Shown piece after piece: positions 44,990-53,407 of a stretch of 64,000 nt of DNA (the stretch's first letter is position 1; the number at the start of each line of letters is the position of its first letter). Below the pieces are notes generated by a model, which ran no database searches, was not told the DNA's origin, and saw nothing but the letters and a program-made list of their open reading frames with translations. Both the position numbers and the translations under genes were made by a program. Source of the DNA: Muribaculum sp. (lineage in GTDB: Bacteria; Bacteroidota; Bacteroidia; Bacteroidales; Muribaculaceae); contig JAMPAV010000001.1 in the NCBI GenBank assembly GCA_023667055.1, positions 250,716 through 314,715 on the forward strand, written 5' to 3'.

Positions 44990-45117
44990 AAAAAACAATT
45001 TCAACTGAAATCATACCCCATTCATAACACTATTTTTTCATTCAAACCATTCTCTTTTCCAAATCATGATTAAGACGGAAGCAAACCGAAACGGCCTGCT
45101 CCTTCCTTTGAATGAGT

Positions 45118-45370
45118 GCAGCCCTTCCGGGGCTGCTGGTGCTATGGTAGGAGGAGCCCGGGTGTAGGGGCACACCGGGCTTAACAAAATGTAAGGCCTC
45201 CGGCCTTCAATGCTTCGGCATTCAAAATCCAAAATTGCTTTCAAGAGTATTATATCACTTGTTGGGAGGAGAGGATTCAAATAGGAATTCGTTATACCGA
45301 TGTGTGTAAATAGATGTCCTGCGGACACTTGTTTGTCGTGTGAGTTTGAAAGTACCCGGTTAGTTTAGTC
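45118..45370. repeat. Second-family palindromes in a 760-nt gene-free gap
   Basis: Between tRNA-Arg and the C10 protease (44990-45750) no convincing gene is seen. Present are GCAGCCC-TTCC-GGGGCTGC (45118-45136), an imperfect GCCCGG...CCGGGC stem (about 45156-45180), AAGGCC-TCC-GGCCTT (45193-45207) and TGTCC-TGC-GGACA (about 45313) followed by TACCCGGTTA. The last two parts repeat the layout at 29317-29390. Confidence 0.6.
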
Positions 45371-45481
45371 ATCGTGGGTCTTGCAATCATTTGGAATTAT
45401 AACAATTGTAGAAAGATTGAAGGCATCAAGAGTGACAAAAATTAAGAGATTTGACATTTTTGTGTTAAAAAGTTTATTTTT

Positions 45482-45513
45482 ATTGCACAAATTAATAAGA
45501 TTTGTTAATTTTG
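45482..45513 (+). promoter_or_regulatory. Promoter of the C10 protease with a long leader
   Basis: ATTG (45482-45485, one mismatch), 20 nt, TAATTTTG (45506-45513). It implies a leader of about 230 nt before the 45751 start. Confidence 0.55.
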
Positions 45514-45529
45514 CATCGTAAATCAAGCG

Positions 45530-45592
45530 ATGACCACCATCCGGTCCTCCTTGACATTTACGACAGTCTGCGTGTCTGCCTTGAATAAATAA
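45530..45592 (+). CDS. Possible 20-codon leader peptide in the protease 5' region
   Basis: ATG at 45530 opens MTTIRSSLTFTTVCVSALNK and stops at 45590-45592, starting about 10-15 nt after the predicted transcription start. Past its stop are a weak ATCAG/CTGAT stem (about 45604) and GTCCG/CGGAC (about 45632). A real upstream ORF is possible, but no ribosome-binding evidence exists. Confidence 0.25.
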   Translation: MTTIRSSLTFTTVCVSALNK

Positions 45593-45750
45593 AATAAGCG
45601 TTATCAGTTTTCTTCTGATTGCTTTACGCAAGTCCGCGCAAACCGGACAACGCATACAATCTCAGACAAAACAAAAGATGATACGACTCTTACGCTTTTT
45701 CCATAATTCCAACGCCAATGAGGAGAGTCCAACGGCCATAAACTGAATAG

Positions 45751-48102
45751 ATGAAGAAAGTTTTACTTTTTGCATTAGCAGCGATTAGTTCAGCACATGG
45801 AATCAACGCTGCACGACTTACAGCCGAACAAGCCTTAAAAAATGCAATGGCCACTTCAAATGCTGCCCAACGCATAAAGGCTACCGCAAATGCTTTCGAG
45901 CTGAAATGGGAAAGCAGCAACAAAGCCCTTTACGTCTTCAGCAAAGATTCAGGAGGATTCTTGATTGCTTCCGGTGATGACTCAATGCCGCCATTGCTCG
46001 GATATAGCGACACCTCCACCTTCGATCCAAATTCATTGCCACCGGCTCTGGAAGCAATGCTTTTGCAAATCGATCTCCAGTTGAGCAACGAGAAACCAAT
46101 GGTCATGGCCAGAACTGCTTCTTCAAGAAAGGATATCGAGCCCATGATCAAATCAAAATGGACTCAAAACGCACCTTACAACAATCTTTGCCCCGACACG
46201 AAGGAAGGCAGGACACTGACAGGTTGCGTCGCCACTTCCTCGGCAATGCTACTCAAATACTGGGAATATCCCACGGCAGGAACCGGAGAAGTATCCTACA
46301 GGTGGGAAGAAGGCCGAAGCACTATAACCTACGATTTCGAATCACACCCTTTTGACTATGCCAACATGACCGACACTTACGGCGATGACTCCACCGAAAC
46401 AGAGCAGAACGCAGTGGCTGAACTCATGTATGCATGTGCCGTGGCCGCCAACATGCAATTCTCGACGGAATTTTCCGGCGCCACGGATTTTGATGCTGCA
46501 AGATCATTTATAGATTATCTTGGATTCGACCGAAGCCTCGAACTCATATATCGTGATTTCTATACTATCGATGACTGGAACGACATGGTATATCAGGAAT
46601 TGATGGAAGGACGTCCGGTGCCATATTATGGTTATAGTCCGGCAGGTGGACACGCATATATATGCGACGGCTACCAGAACCGTGACGGTGAAGATTACTT
46701 CCATATCAACTGGGGCTGGGCCGGCATCAGCGACGGCTTTTTCCTTCTGAATGCCCTTGATCCCGAACAAATCGGTCTCGGGGCAATAAAGTCAGACTCG
46801 GGGTTCAACATCATGCAATCCGCAATAATCGGACTCAAACCGGCTTCGGCGGAGTCAGCCGATACGCCTCTCTACAAGAACGTGTCGTGGTTTGGCTATT
46901 TCGGCATCGGCACGTTCGACTATAAGCGTGGCGACAACATTCTTTACGGATGCACATACGGCGATATGCGCGGAGGATTCAACAATCTTTCTCTTGAAAC
47001 CGTTGAAATTAATTTGGGAGTCAAACTGACGCCGACTAATGGTGATGGCGAATGCCAATGGCTGGAAGTGGCCGGCTATGCACGGATGAACACAGGAGAC
47101 TATATCGACCGCTGGGAGATAAACAGCACTGATTTTCCTATAGGCGAATTCATCGCCACGCCTGCATTCAAATATAAAGACACGGATGAATGGATTGACC
47201 CGCCGATGGAAAGACAACTTCGCACCAAAATGACAATTGTCGCTGACGAAGAAAACATCCACATTGACATAGTCAATGACAGCGAAGAGCTCATACTGAC
47301 AGAACTTGTGGTGTATAGCCCAATCAGCATAAACGGCATGCCTTTCAAAATCGAAGTGAAAGGATATTCCAACGAACTGAACGAACGGGCTACTTTTACA
47401 CCGGTACTCCTCACATCCGACTATATGATTGCGGCCTCCATGAAGCCATGGGTGGTGAATGCAGTGGCAGGAACCGAATACGAATATGTATGGGACGAAC
47501 CATTCGACAACACTTTGAATCCCGGCACTTACTATGTAGGAATCATAAACGGCAAACAGCTTCTGCTATTCGATCCGCTGGAAGTGGCTGTCCTCAATGA
47601 AGACACCGAGACCATACTGAAAGTGGATAATGTACGCATCAACCGCAAATCAGCCTCAAGCAGCGTGGTGAAAGTGGATTCCGACAATGTAAGTTTCAGC
47701 TATCGGGTATATCTTTCTTCCGGATATTACGACGGAGAGGAACAGGCTTGGCTCTTCGATGAAGAAGGGAACCCAATAAGAGAAATCTATTCTTCGAAGG
47801 AACTGACATTATTCCCCGGTCAGTCTAAAAATTACTCCATCAATTTCAGTCTCAATGAAGAACAGGCCGGCAAAATATATGCCATAGGAGTCCGCGCGGC
47901 AGACGATGAAGGAAATATGGAGACAATAAGCAGCCTCTATAAAATAGAGTTGAAAGGGAATGGAGTCAATGCCATCGGCTCCGACATGGACGATCAGACA
48001 ATTTACAATCTTGATGCAACTTCAGCCACAAATGGTATCTGTGGCAAAATTGTGGTTCGCCGCAATGGAACAAACTTTGAGAAAGTAATGACACGAAATT
48101 AA
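45751..48102 (+). CDS. Secreted C10-family cysteine protease (streptopain-like)
   Basis: A 783-aa protein. Signal peptide (ends GINAA), Spi-type inhibitory propeptide (about 25-120), peptidase C10 domain with Cys159 (TGCVATSSAMLLKYW), His301 (PAGGHAYICDGY) and the Asn320-Trp321 pair (FHINWGWAG). A long beta-rich C-terminal region ends in a short segment (KIVVRRNGTNFEKVMTRN) like those of Bacteroidales T9SS-related cargo. It likely digests extracellular protein. It has its own promoter and a long leader. The 48171 gene follows on the same strand. Confidence 0.88.
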   Translation: MKKVLLFALAAISSAHGINAARLTAEQALKNAMATSNAAQRIKATANAFELKWESSNKALYVFSKDSGGFLIASGDDSMPPLLGYSDTSTFDPNSLPPALEAMLLQIDLQLSNEKPMVMARTASSRKDIEPMIKSKWTQNAPYNNLCPDTKEGRTLTGCVATSSAMLLKYWEYPTAGTGEVSYRWEEGRSTITYDFESHPFDYANMTDTYGDDSTETEQNAVAELMYACAVAANMQFSTEFSGATDFDAARSFIDYLGFDRSLELIYRDFYTIDDWNDMVYQELMEGRPVPYYGYSPAGGHAYICDGYQNRDGEDYFHINWGWAGISDGFFLLNALDPEQIGLGAIKSDSGFNIMQSAIIGLKPASAESADTPLYKNVSWFGYFGIGTFDYKRGDNILYGCTYGDMRGGFNNLSLETVEINLGVKLTPTNGDGECQWLEVAGYARMNTGDYIDRWEINSTDFPIGEFIATPAFKYKDTDEWIDPPMERQLRTKMTIVADEENIHIDIVNDSEELILTELVVYSPISINGMPFKIEVKGYSNELNERATFTPVLLTSDYMIAASMKPWVVNAVAGTEYEYVWDEPFDNTLNPGTYYVGIINGKQLLLFDPLEVAVLNEDTETILKVDNVRINRKSASSSVVKVDSDNVSFSYRVYLSSGYYDGEEQAWLFDEEGNPIREIYSSKELTLFPGQSKNYSINFSLNEEQAGKIYAIGVRAADDEGNMETISSLYKIELKGNGVNAIGSDMDDQTIYNLDATSATNGICGKIVVRRNGTNFEKVMTRN

Positions 48103-48112
48103 CAATCATCAT

Positions 48113-48140
48113 TCCCGGGACAAGACTCATTGTCCCGGGA
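48113..48140 (+). terminator. Hairpin between the protease and the 712-aa protein
   Basis: TCCCGGGACAA-GACTCA-TTGTCCCGGGA, an 11-pair stem 10 nt after the stop with no T run. It could be a partial terminator or RNA-processing site. Confidence 0.5.
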
Positions 48141-48170
48141 CAATAACAACAATTTTTAATCAATAAATTT

Positions 48171-50309
48171 ATGAAGGGAATTTTTACTTCTATTCTTGCA
48201 GCCTCCGTAGTTTTAGGCGCAGGCGCAGCGGTCAAGCCGACCCCTCAGGTCTATTTCAGTGAAAAAGACGTGCCTGAAATCAGCATGGGTGAACGTTATG
48301 ACTTTATGGTCTATCCAATGGCTGAAAAGGGGAAAAAGAGCGATGCAAAACTCAAAGCCGCAGAAACAAAATATCAAGTCACTGTGAAATGTGACTATGA
48401 TGCTGAGAAATTCTTCCCAAGTTTTCCTTGCATCATGAACAAGGATTATTACAAGTCGGGATTCATAATGAATGGAAGCGCCACAATACCGGCTCCCGCC
48501 GGAGTTTACACACTTGCGTGTCCTTTCAGAAATATTGAAAGCGGTTCCGCCAACCCAGACAATTACTACATTATTCTTGAAGATATTGAAGTCTCAGGCG
48601 ACATGGAAATTGTAGTTTCTCCTGAAATGGCCGTCAACAGACTAAGCTTTCCAATGGTGTTGGAAAATGGTGTAAAGCCTATGCTTCCCACCATGCCTAC
48701 GGCTGATTACTGGGACTGCGAGGAAGAAGATTGGGACTGGAGCAATGCCAATTGTGTGGAGAAGGGTGCTTACACCATGATTTCTTCAGATGAAGTCGGG
48801 ATATGGGGCGTGGCAAGTTGCAACGAAATGTCTTGCGGTCCCAACGACCCAAATCAGGACCATAAATTTGTGATTGCCATCAACGATGTGAGTGATCGTT
48901 GGCATTTCACTCGTGCAAACTATGCGAAAGACCTTGAGGGCAGAATATATTATGCAGGATCTTCGCTTAATGGCACTGAAGTGCAGGAGGCAGAAGTGAA
49001 TGATTCGGAATTCGTCAAGTTTGACTACAACATTGTGACAAGAACTCCTCTTTACAACACTTTGGGAAACAACGGATGGATGTATCAACTTGCTTCATAC
49101 GTGACAATCAATGGTTTCTCCAACATGGCTCTTCGTTCCAGCGCAAAAGACTGGATTCCGGAAATATATCTGTCTGCTCCAAAGACAAACGATACCGATA
49201 TATATTCATCAAACTATGGAGTACAGCTCACATGGAATGAATATTCAAATGAAAGTGGCAGTTCTTCTACCGGCATCAAGACTCCTCTCGTATATATCGA
49301 CACAGAGACAGGCAAACTGCAGTATAACGCCGCAGGCGGTCTGATGTATGGCATGCCTTATCTTGAGGGTAAAAATCCGGAAGTCGTACCCGGCTTTGCT
49401 CCATTCACATCTGCCATTGAAGATCAGGAATATCCTCTTGGCTCTTCAGCTGCATGGTCGGAAATTTCCATTGAAGGCGATGATTGGGACGGCTACCTCG
49501 ATTATTATGAGTATGATATCTCAATGGTCTATATGGGCAACTATGGTGAATTCCGCGGAGGCGACTGGTCTGTATCGACTTGCTATGTCAACATCGAGGG
49601 AGAAGAAGAGATCAACTGCTCTCTTGGCAAACTTAACAATACCCTCGAACCTTATTGCGAAGAGAACAAACTTCAGAAGCCTTTCTCCATCGAGTTTATC
49701 AACGACCAGAATATAGTGGTTGACAATATCCGTGGTTTCAACAATACGATCATTGATGTTGTCAAAAACAAAGGGCAGATTGAGCTTCCTGTAGTGACAA
49801 TGCTGCAATTCCGCAATGAGGAAGGCAAAATCTCCAATATCTTCAAAAAAGGAGAGAACGCCGAGCTTCTCCTCATGGCCACCACATACCGCTATATAGC
49901 AGCCAACAACTACAGCTGCGACCCTGTAGATATCAAGGTGGAATACGCACCGGCCGACAGTGAAGATTTCATCGAACTTCCGGCTGTGGAGGACGAAGAA
50001 TACTTCCAGACACCGGCAGGCTACTTCTATCGCGTTGACCTTAGCGGAATCGACACAAAGTCAGACAATGATTGGTATCAGGTCAGAATCACCCTGGAGG
50101 AATCAGAAGGCAACTCCAACCAGCAGACATTCTACCCGGCGTTCAAACTCATAGACGGCACTGGAGTTGAGAAAATCGCTGACGTGGACACCAACAGCGG
50201 CACGCAGTATTACAATATGCAAGGCATGCCCGTAGCACAGCCACAGCCCGGCAGCGTGGTAATCCGCCGCCAGAACGGCAAGGTAAGCAAAATCATTGCC
50301 ACACGATAA
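48171..50309 (+). CDS. Large secreted protein with T9SS-like C-terminal segment
   Basis: A 712-aa protein with signal peptide (ends GAGAAVKP), beta-rich throughout, no recognised catalytic domain. It has many Cys (for example DYWDCEEEDWDW, SCNEMSCG) and a C-terminus YYNMQGMPVAQ...VVIRRQNGKVSKII, closely matching the tail of the 2226-3662 protein. It follows the C10 protease by 68 nt with only a hairpin between, so cotranscription is possible. Role unknown. Confidence 0.65.
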   Translation: MKGIFTSILAASVVLGAGAAVKPTPQVYFSEKDVPEISMGERYDFMVYPMAEKGKKSDAKLKAAETKYQVTVKCDYDAEKFFPSFPCIMNKDYYKSGFIMNGSATIPAPAGVYTLACPFRNIESGSANPDNYYIILEDIEVSGDMEIVVSPEMAVNRLSFPMVLENGVKPMLPTMPTADYWDCEEEDWDWSNANCVEKGAYTMISSDEVGIWGVASCNEMSCGPNDPNQDHKFVIAINDVSDRWHFTRANYAKDLEGRIYYAGSSLNGTEVQEAEVNDSEFVKFDYNIVTRTPLYNTLGNNGWMYQLASYVTINGFSNMALRSSAKDWIPEIYLSAPKTNDTDIYSSNYGVQLTWNEYSNESGSSSTGIKTPLVYIDTETGKLQYNAAGGLMYGMPYLEGKNPEVVPGFAPFTSAIEDQEYPLGSSAAWSEISIEGDDWDGYLDYYEYDISMVYMGNYGEFRGGDWSVSTCYVNIEGEEEINCSLGKLNNTLEPYCEENKLQKPFSIEFINDQNIVVDNIRGFNNTIIDVVKNKGQIELPVVTMLQFRNEEGKISNIFKKGENAELLLMATTYRYIAANNYSCDPVDIKVEYAPADSEDFIELPAVEDEEYFQTPAGYFYRVDLSGIDTKSDNDWYQVRITLEESEGNSNQQTFYPAFKLIDGTGVEKIADVDTNSGTQYYNMQGMPVAQPQPGSVVIRRQNGKVSKIIATR

Positions 50310-50360
50310 TCTCAACACTATCGGCTATCTGGCTCTCAGAAGCCACCAAATTGAATAAGA

Positions 50361-50395
50361 GGGAGTATCCAAATCGGATACTCCTTCTTTTTATT
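50361..50395 (+). terminator. Terminator of the 48171 gene
   Basis: GGAGTATCC-AAAT-CGGATACTCC followed by TTCTTTTTATT. Confidence 0.85.
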
Positions 50396-50405
50396 ATCAT
50401 ATTAT

Positions 50406-50436
50406 TTTGTTTTTAAGCAAACTTTTAGTAAATTTG
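50406..50436 (+). promoter_or_regulatory. Promoter of pulA
   Basis: TTTG (50406-50409), 19 nt, TAAATTTG (50429-50436); 29 nt before the start codon. Confidence 0.75.
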
Positions 50437-50465
50437 CGTTGTTAAAAATCTGTACGTAAATCCAG

Positions 50466-52496
50466 ATGCAAATGAACAAGACTATGAGAATGATCACCGC
50501 TGCCGTGCTGATGTCCGGCATGTCGGCTCTTTATACTTCAGCTTGCGCTGAAAGTAAATATGACCAGCAGTTTGCCAATTATCCTACCTACAACGGCAAT
50601 GACCTTGAACTGACAGTGGATAACACCGGCACACACTTCCGTCTGTGGAGTCCAAAGGCCCAGGAGGTAAACCTCAACCTATACAACCAGGGACTCAACG
50701 GATCTCCTTACCAGACTATACCCATGACATTTCATCCGGAAAACGGGACATGGACCGCATCTCTACCGGAACAGCTGTATGGAAAATTCTATACATTCAA
50801 GGTGAAGCAGGATGGCAAATGGCTTGCCGAGACTCCGGGCGTATGGGCAAAGGCCGTGGGAGCCAACGGCAAACGTGCCGCCATAATCGACCTTGACAAG
50901 ACCGACCCGGAGGGGTGGGCAACGGATAAAGGCCCGAAAGTGGATAACTTCACCGATGTCATTCTCTATGAGATGCACCACCGCGACATGTCGATGTCTC
51001 CCACCTCAGGCATAGCCAACAAAGGCAAATTCCTTGCAATGACGGAAAAGGAGACAACATCGCCCGAAGGGGAAAAGACCGGCATTGACCACCTGAAAGA
51101 CTTGGGAGTGACCCATGTCCACATTCTGCCAAGTTATGACTACAATTCTGTGGATGAGACAAACCTACAGCAAAACACCTACAACTGGGGGTATGACCCA
51201 CAGAATTATAACGCTCCGGAAGGAAGTTACTCCACAAATCCATCCGACCCGGAGACCCGAATCAGGGAGATGAAGGAGATGATAAAGGCTCTGCATGATG
51301 CCGGAATCGGCGTAGTGATGGACGTGGTCTATAACCACACTGCTGAAAACGACGGGTCAAACTTCGAGTTGACCGCCCCTGGATATTACCACCGCCATTG
51401 GGACGACGGCACATATTCCGATGCATCGGGATGCGGCAATGAGACAGCGTCTGACCGACAGCAGATGCGCGACTACATTGTGAATTCCGTGAAATATTGG
51501 GCTGACGAATATCACATCGACGGGTTCAGGTTTGACCTCATGGCAATCCATGATACTGAGACAATGAACGAGGTGGCAGCCGAACTGAAAAAGATCAACC
51601 CCTCCATCTTCGTTTATGGCGAGGGATGGACAGCCGGCGACTCACCACTGCCGGTTGACCAGCGTGCACTGAAGGAAAACGTATCAAAGATGGATGGTAT
51701 AGCAGTCTTCTCCGACGACCTCAGAGATGCAGTTAAGGGTCACTATTCAAATGCCGAAGACAGGGGATTTGCGACCGGGAAACCGGGCAATGAAGAGACC
51801 GTGAAAATCGGTATAGTAGCAGCCACCGCTCATCCTCAGGTGGATTACAGCAAGGGCAACAATTCCAAGTTCCCATACGCAAAGTCGCCGGAAATGATAG
51901 TGAACTACGTAAGCTGCCACGACGATCTCATGCTGACCGACAAACTACGCAAATCTATGCCCAATGCCACCGAAGACGAACTTAAAGCGGCGGCGAAACT
52001 TGCACAGACCATAGTCTTCACTTCACAAGGCACTCCGTTCATGTTTGCCGGGGAGGAAATATTCCGCGACAAGAAGGGGGTGCACAACTCCTACAAGAGC
52101 CCCGACTCAATCAACGCCATAGACTGGACACTGAAAGACAAGAACCACGACCAGTTTGAATACTACAAAGGACTGGTGGCCTTGCGCAAGGCACATCCGG
52201 CATTCCGCATGACCACGGCCGAACAGATTGCCAAACATCTTGTGTTTGACAAGATCGACTCAAGCAAGACCCCCAACCTCATCTCCTATACACTAAAGGA
52301 CAACGCCAACGGCGACGAATGGAAGGATATTAAGGTTATCTTCAACGGCAGTGACGAAACCCGAACCGTAAAACTCCCCAAGGGGGAATGGCAGGCCGCA
52401 GTACGTGACGGAAAAATAGATCTCGAAAATGGTCTTGGCTCTTACAGAAGGGCCATAACACTCCTCCCCCACTCTGCAGCGATACTTCACCGCTAA
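50466..52496 (+). CDS. pulA: Type I pullulanase, secreted
   Basis: A 676-aa GH13 enzyme cutting alpha-1,6 bonds of pullulan or branched starch/glycogen. An N-terminal export signal (SALYTSACAES; a lipobox is possible but not textbook), CBM48 (about 45-140) and the GH13 barrel with the type I pullulanase signature YNWGYDP (239-245), nucleophile Asp357 (GFRFDLM) and acid/base Glu386 (YGEGW). No Sus genes adjoin it. It may degrade dietary glucans at the envelope. Confidence 0.92.
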   Translation: MQMNKTMRMITAAVLMSGMSALYTSACAESKYDQQFANYPTYNGNDLELTVDNTGTHFRLWSPKAQEVNLNLYNQGLNGSPYQTIPMTFHPENGTWTASLPEQLYGKFYTFKVKQDGKWLAETPGVWAKAVGANGKRAAIIDLDKTDPEGWATDKGPKVDNFTDVILYEMHHRDMSMSPTSGIANKGKFLAMTEKETTSPEGEKTGIDHLKDLGVTHVHILPSYDYNSVDETNLQQNTYNWGYDPQNYNAPEGSYSTNPSDPETRIREMKEMIKALHDAGIGVVMDVVYNHTAENDGSNFELTAPGYYHRHWDDGTYSDASGCGNETASDRQQMRDYIVNSVKYWADEYHIDGFRFDLMAIHDTETMNEVAAELKKINPSIFVYGEGWTAGDSPLPVDQRALKENVSKMDGIAVFSDDLRDAVKGHYSNAEDRGFATGKPGNEETVKIGIVAATAHPQVDYSKGNNSKFPYAKSPEMIVNYVSCHDDLMLTDKLRKSMPNATEDELKAAAKLAQTIVFTSQGTPFMFAGEEIFRDKKGVHNSYKSPDSINAIDWTLKDKNHDQFEYYKGLVALRKAHPAFRMTTAEQIAKHLVFDKIDSSKTPNLISYTLKDNANGDEWKDIKVIFNGSDETRTVKLPKGEWQAAVRDGKIDLENGLGSYRRAITLLPHSAAILHR

Positions 52497-52499
52497 AAT

Positions 52500-52547
52500 T
52501 CATAAATTTTGGGCTATGCGCGGCGGCGCATAGCCCAAAATTTATGA
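52500..52547 (+). terminator. 22-pair perfect hairpin after pulA
   Basis: A 22-bp perfect stem with loop GGCG from 52500 to 52547; the inner part is GGGCTATGCGC/GCGCATAGCCC and the outer part is AT-rich and can serve either direction. Confidence 0.85.
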
Positions 52548-52573
52548 CAGCAATGAGTTTTTTCTTGCAAAAG

Positions 52574-52604
52574 TTTGTCATTTCAATTAATTTTCATAAC
52601 TTTG
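52574..52604 (+). promoter_or_regulatory. Promoter of the LPP20/transglutaminase module 1
   Basis: TTTG (52574-52577), 19 nt, TAACTTTG (52597-52604). The start codon is 160 nt on, so the leader is long. Confidence 0.7.
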
Positions 52605-52763
52605 CAGAGTATAATCTTTTCACGGATTATAAATTTTGCATTTTTAATCTTTTTTGATGAAAATTTTAAACCATAACAGTTTTCATCAGTCAATATGATA
52701 AAAATTGAACAATTCAATTTGCATAAATTAACATTATAATAACCACTAACAACTTACAGAACT

Positions 52764-53378
52764 ATGAAGAAAATCATCATGATTCTTATGGCACTCTGCC
52801 TGATGGCACCTGTAGCCAACGCCCAGCTCGACAAGAAGGCTCAGAAGAAAGTAGAGAAAATGGCCAAGACCAGAGCAAAGGAACTGCAAAAGGAAGGCTT
52901 CACCATCATGGGAAGCATGCCTCTGCAGGATGCCCTCGTGAAACATTTCTCTTCCACTGAGACTGGTTTTGACGAACAAATCGGAACAGGAAGAGCAAAA
53001 TCAAAAAACAACGGCCGACAGATGTGCATGTCAAACTGCTTGAATGAGTATTCTGCAAAAGTGTCTTCCCAAATCAAAGGACGCAGCGTGACTGACTCAT
53101 ACGGCAATCAAGTTGATACAGAAAACGATCCGGAATTCGACCGCTTCTATGCTGCATACGAACGTCTCACCCAGAATGAGATCAAGGGTGAACTCCAGGA
53201 ATCATTCACAGTGCAAAAGTCACTTCCCGATGGCTCATACGAATTCCGCATGTTCATGCTCATTGACAAAGACAAGGCACGCGAAAAACGCCAGAAGGCA
53301 TTGCGCGACGCAGCACTTGAAAGCAAACTCGCACAGGCATACGCAGACCAGCTTTCAAAATATATAGAGAAAGACTAA
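52764..53378 (+). CDS. LPP20-like secreted protein (module 1)
   Basis: A 204-aa protein with signal peptide (ends VANAQ). Helical segment KKAQKKVEKMAKTRAKELQK, then the LPP20-like core: NEYSAKVSSQIKGRSV, SFTVQKSLPDGSYEFRMFML. LPP20 domains are small envelope domains of uncertain role. A transglutaminase-like gene begins 29 nt downstream; the same pairing recurs at 57934-60941. Confidence 0.55.
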   Translation: MKKIIMILMALCLMAPVANAQLDKKAQKKVEKMAKTRAKELQKEGFTIMGSMPLQDALVKHFSSTETGFDEQIGTGRAKSKNNGRQMCMSNCLNEYSAKVSSQIKGRSVTDSYGNQVDTENDPEFDRFYAAYERLTQNEIKGELQESFTVQKSLPDGSYEFRMFMLIDKDKAREKRQKALRDAALESKLAQAYADQLSKYIEKD

Positions 53379-53407
53379 GTGTTTTCAATCCATAAAACAC
53401 TTATGAT

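Noticed and set aside
45038-45655. Minus-strand frames of about 96 codons upstream of the C10 protease
   Set aside because: They read through palindromes and the predicted promoter, have no family resemblance, and no start context.
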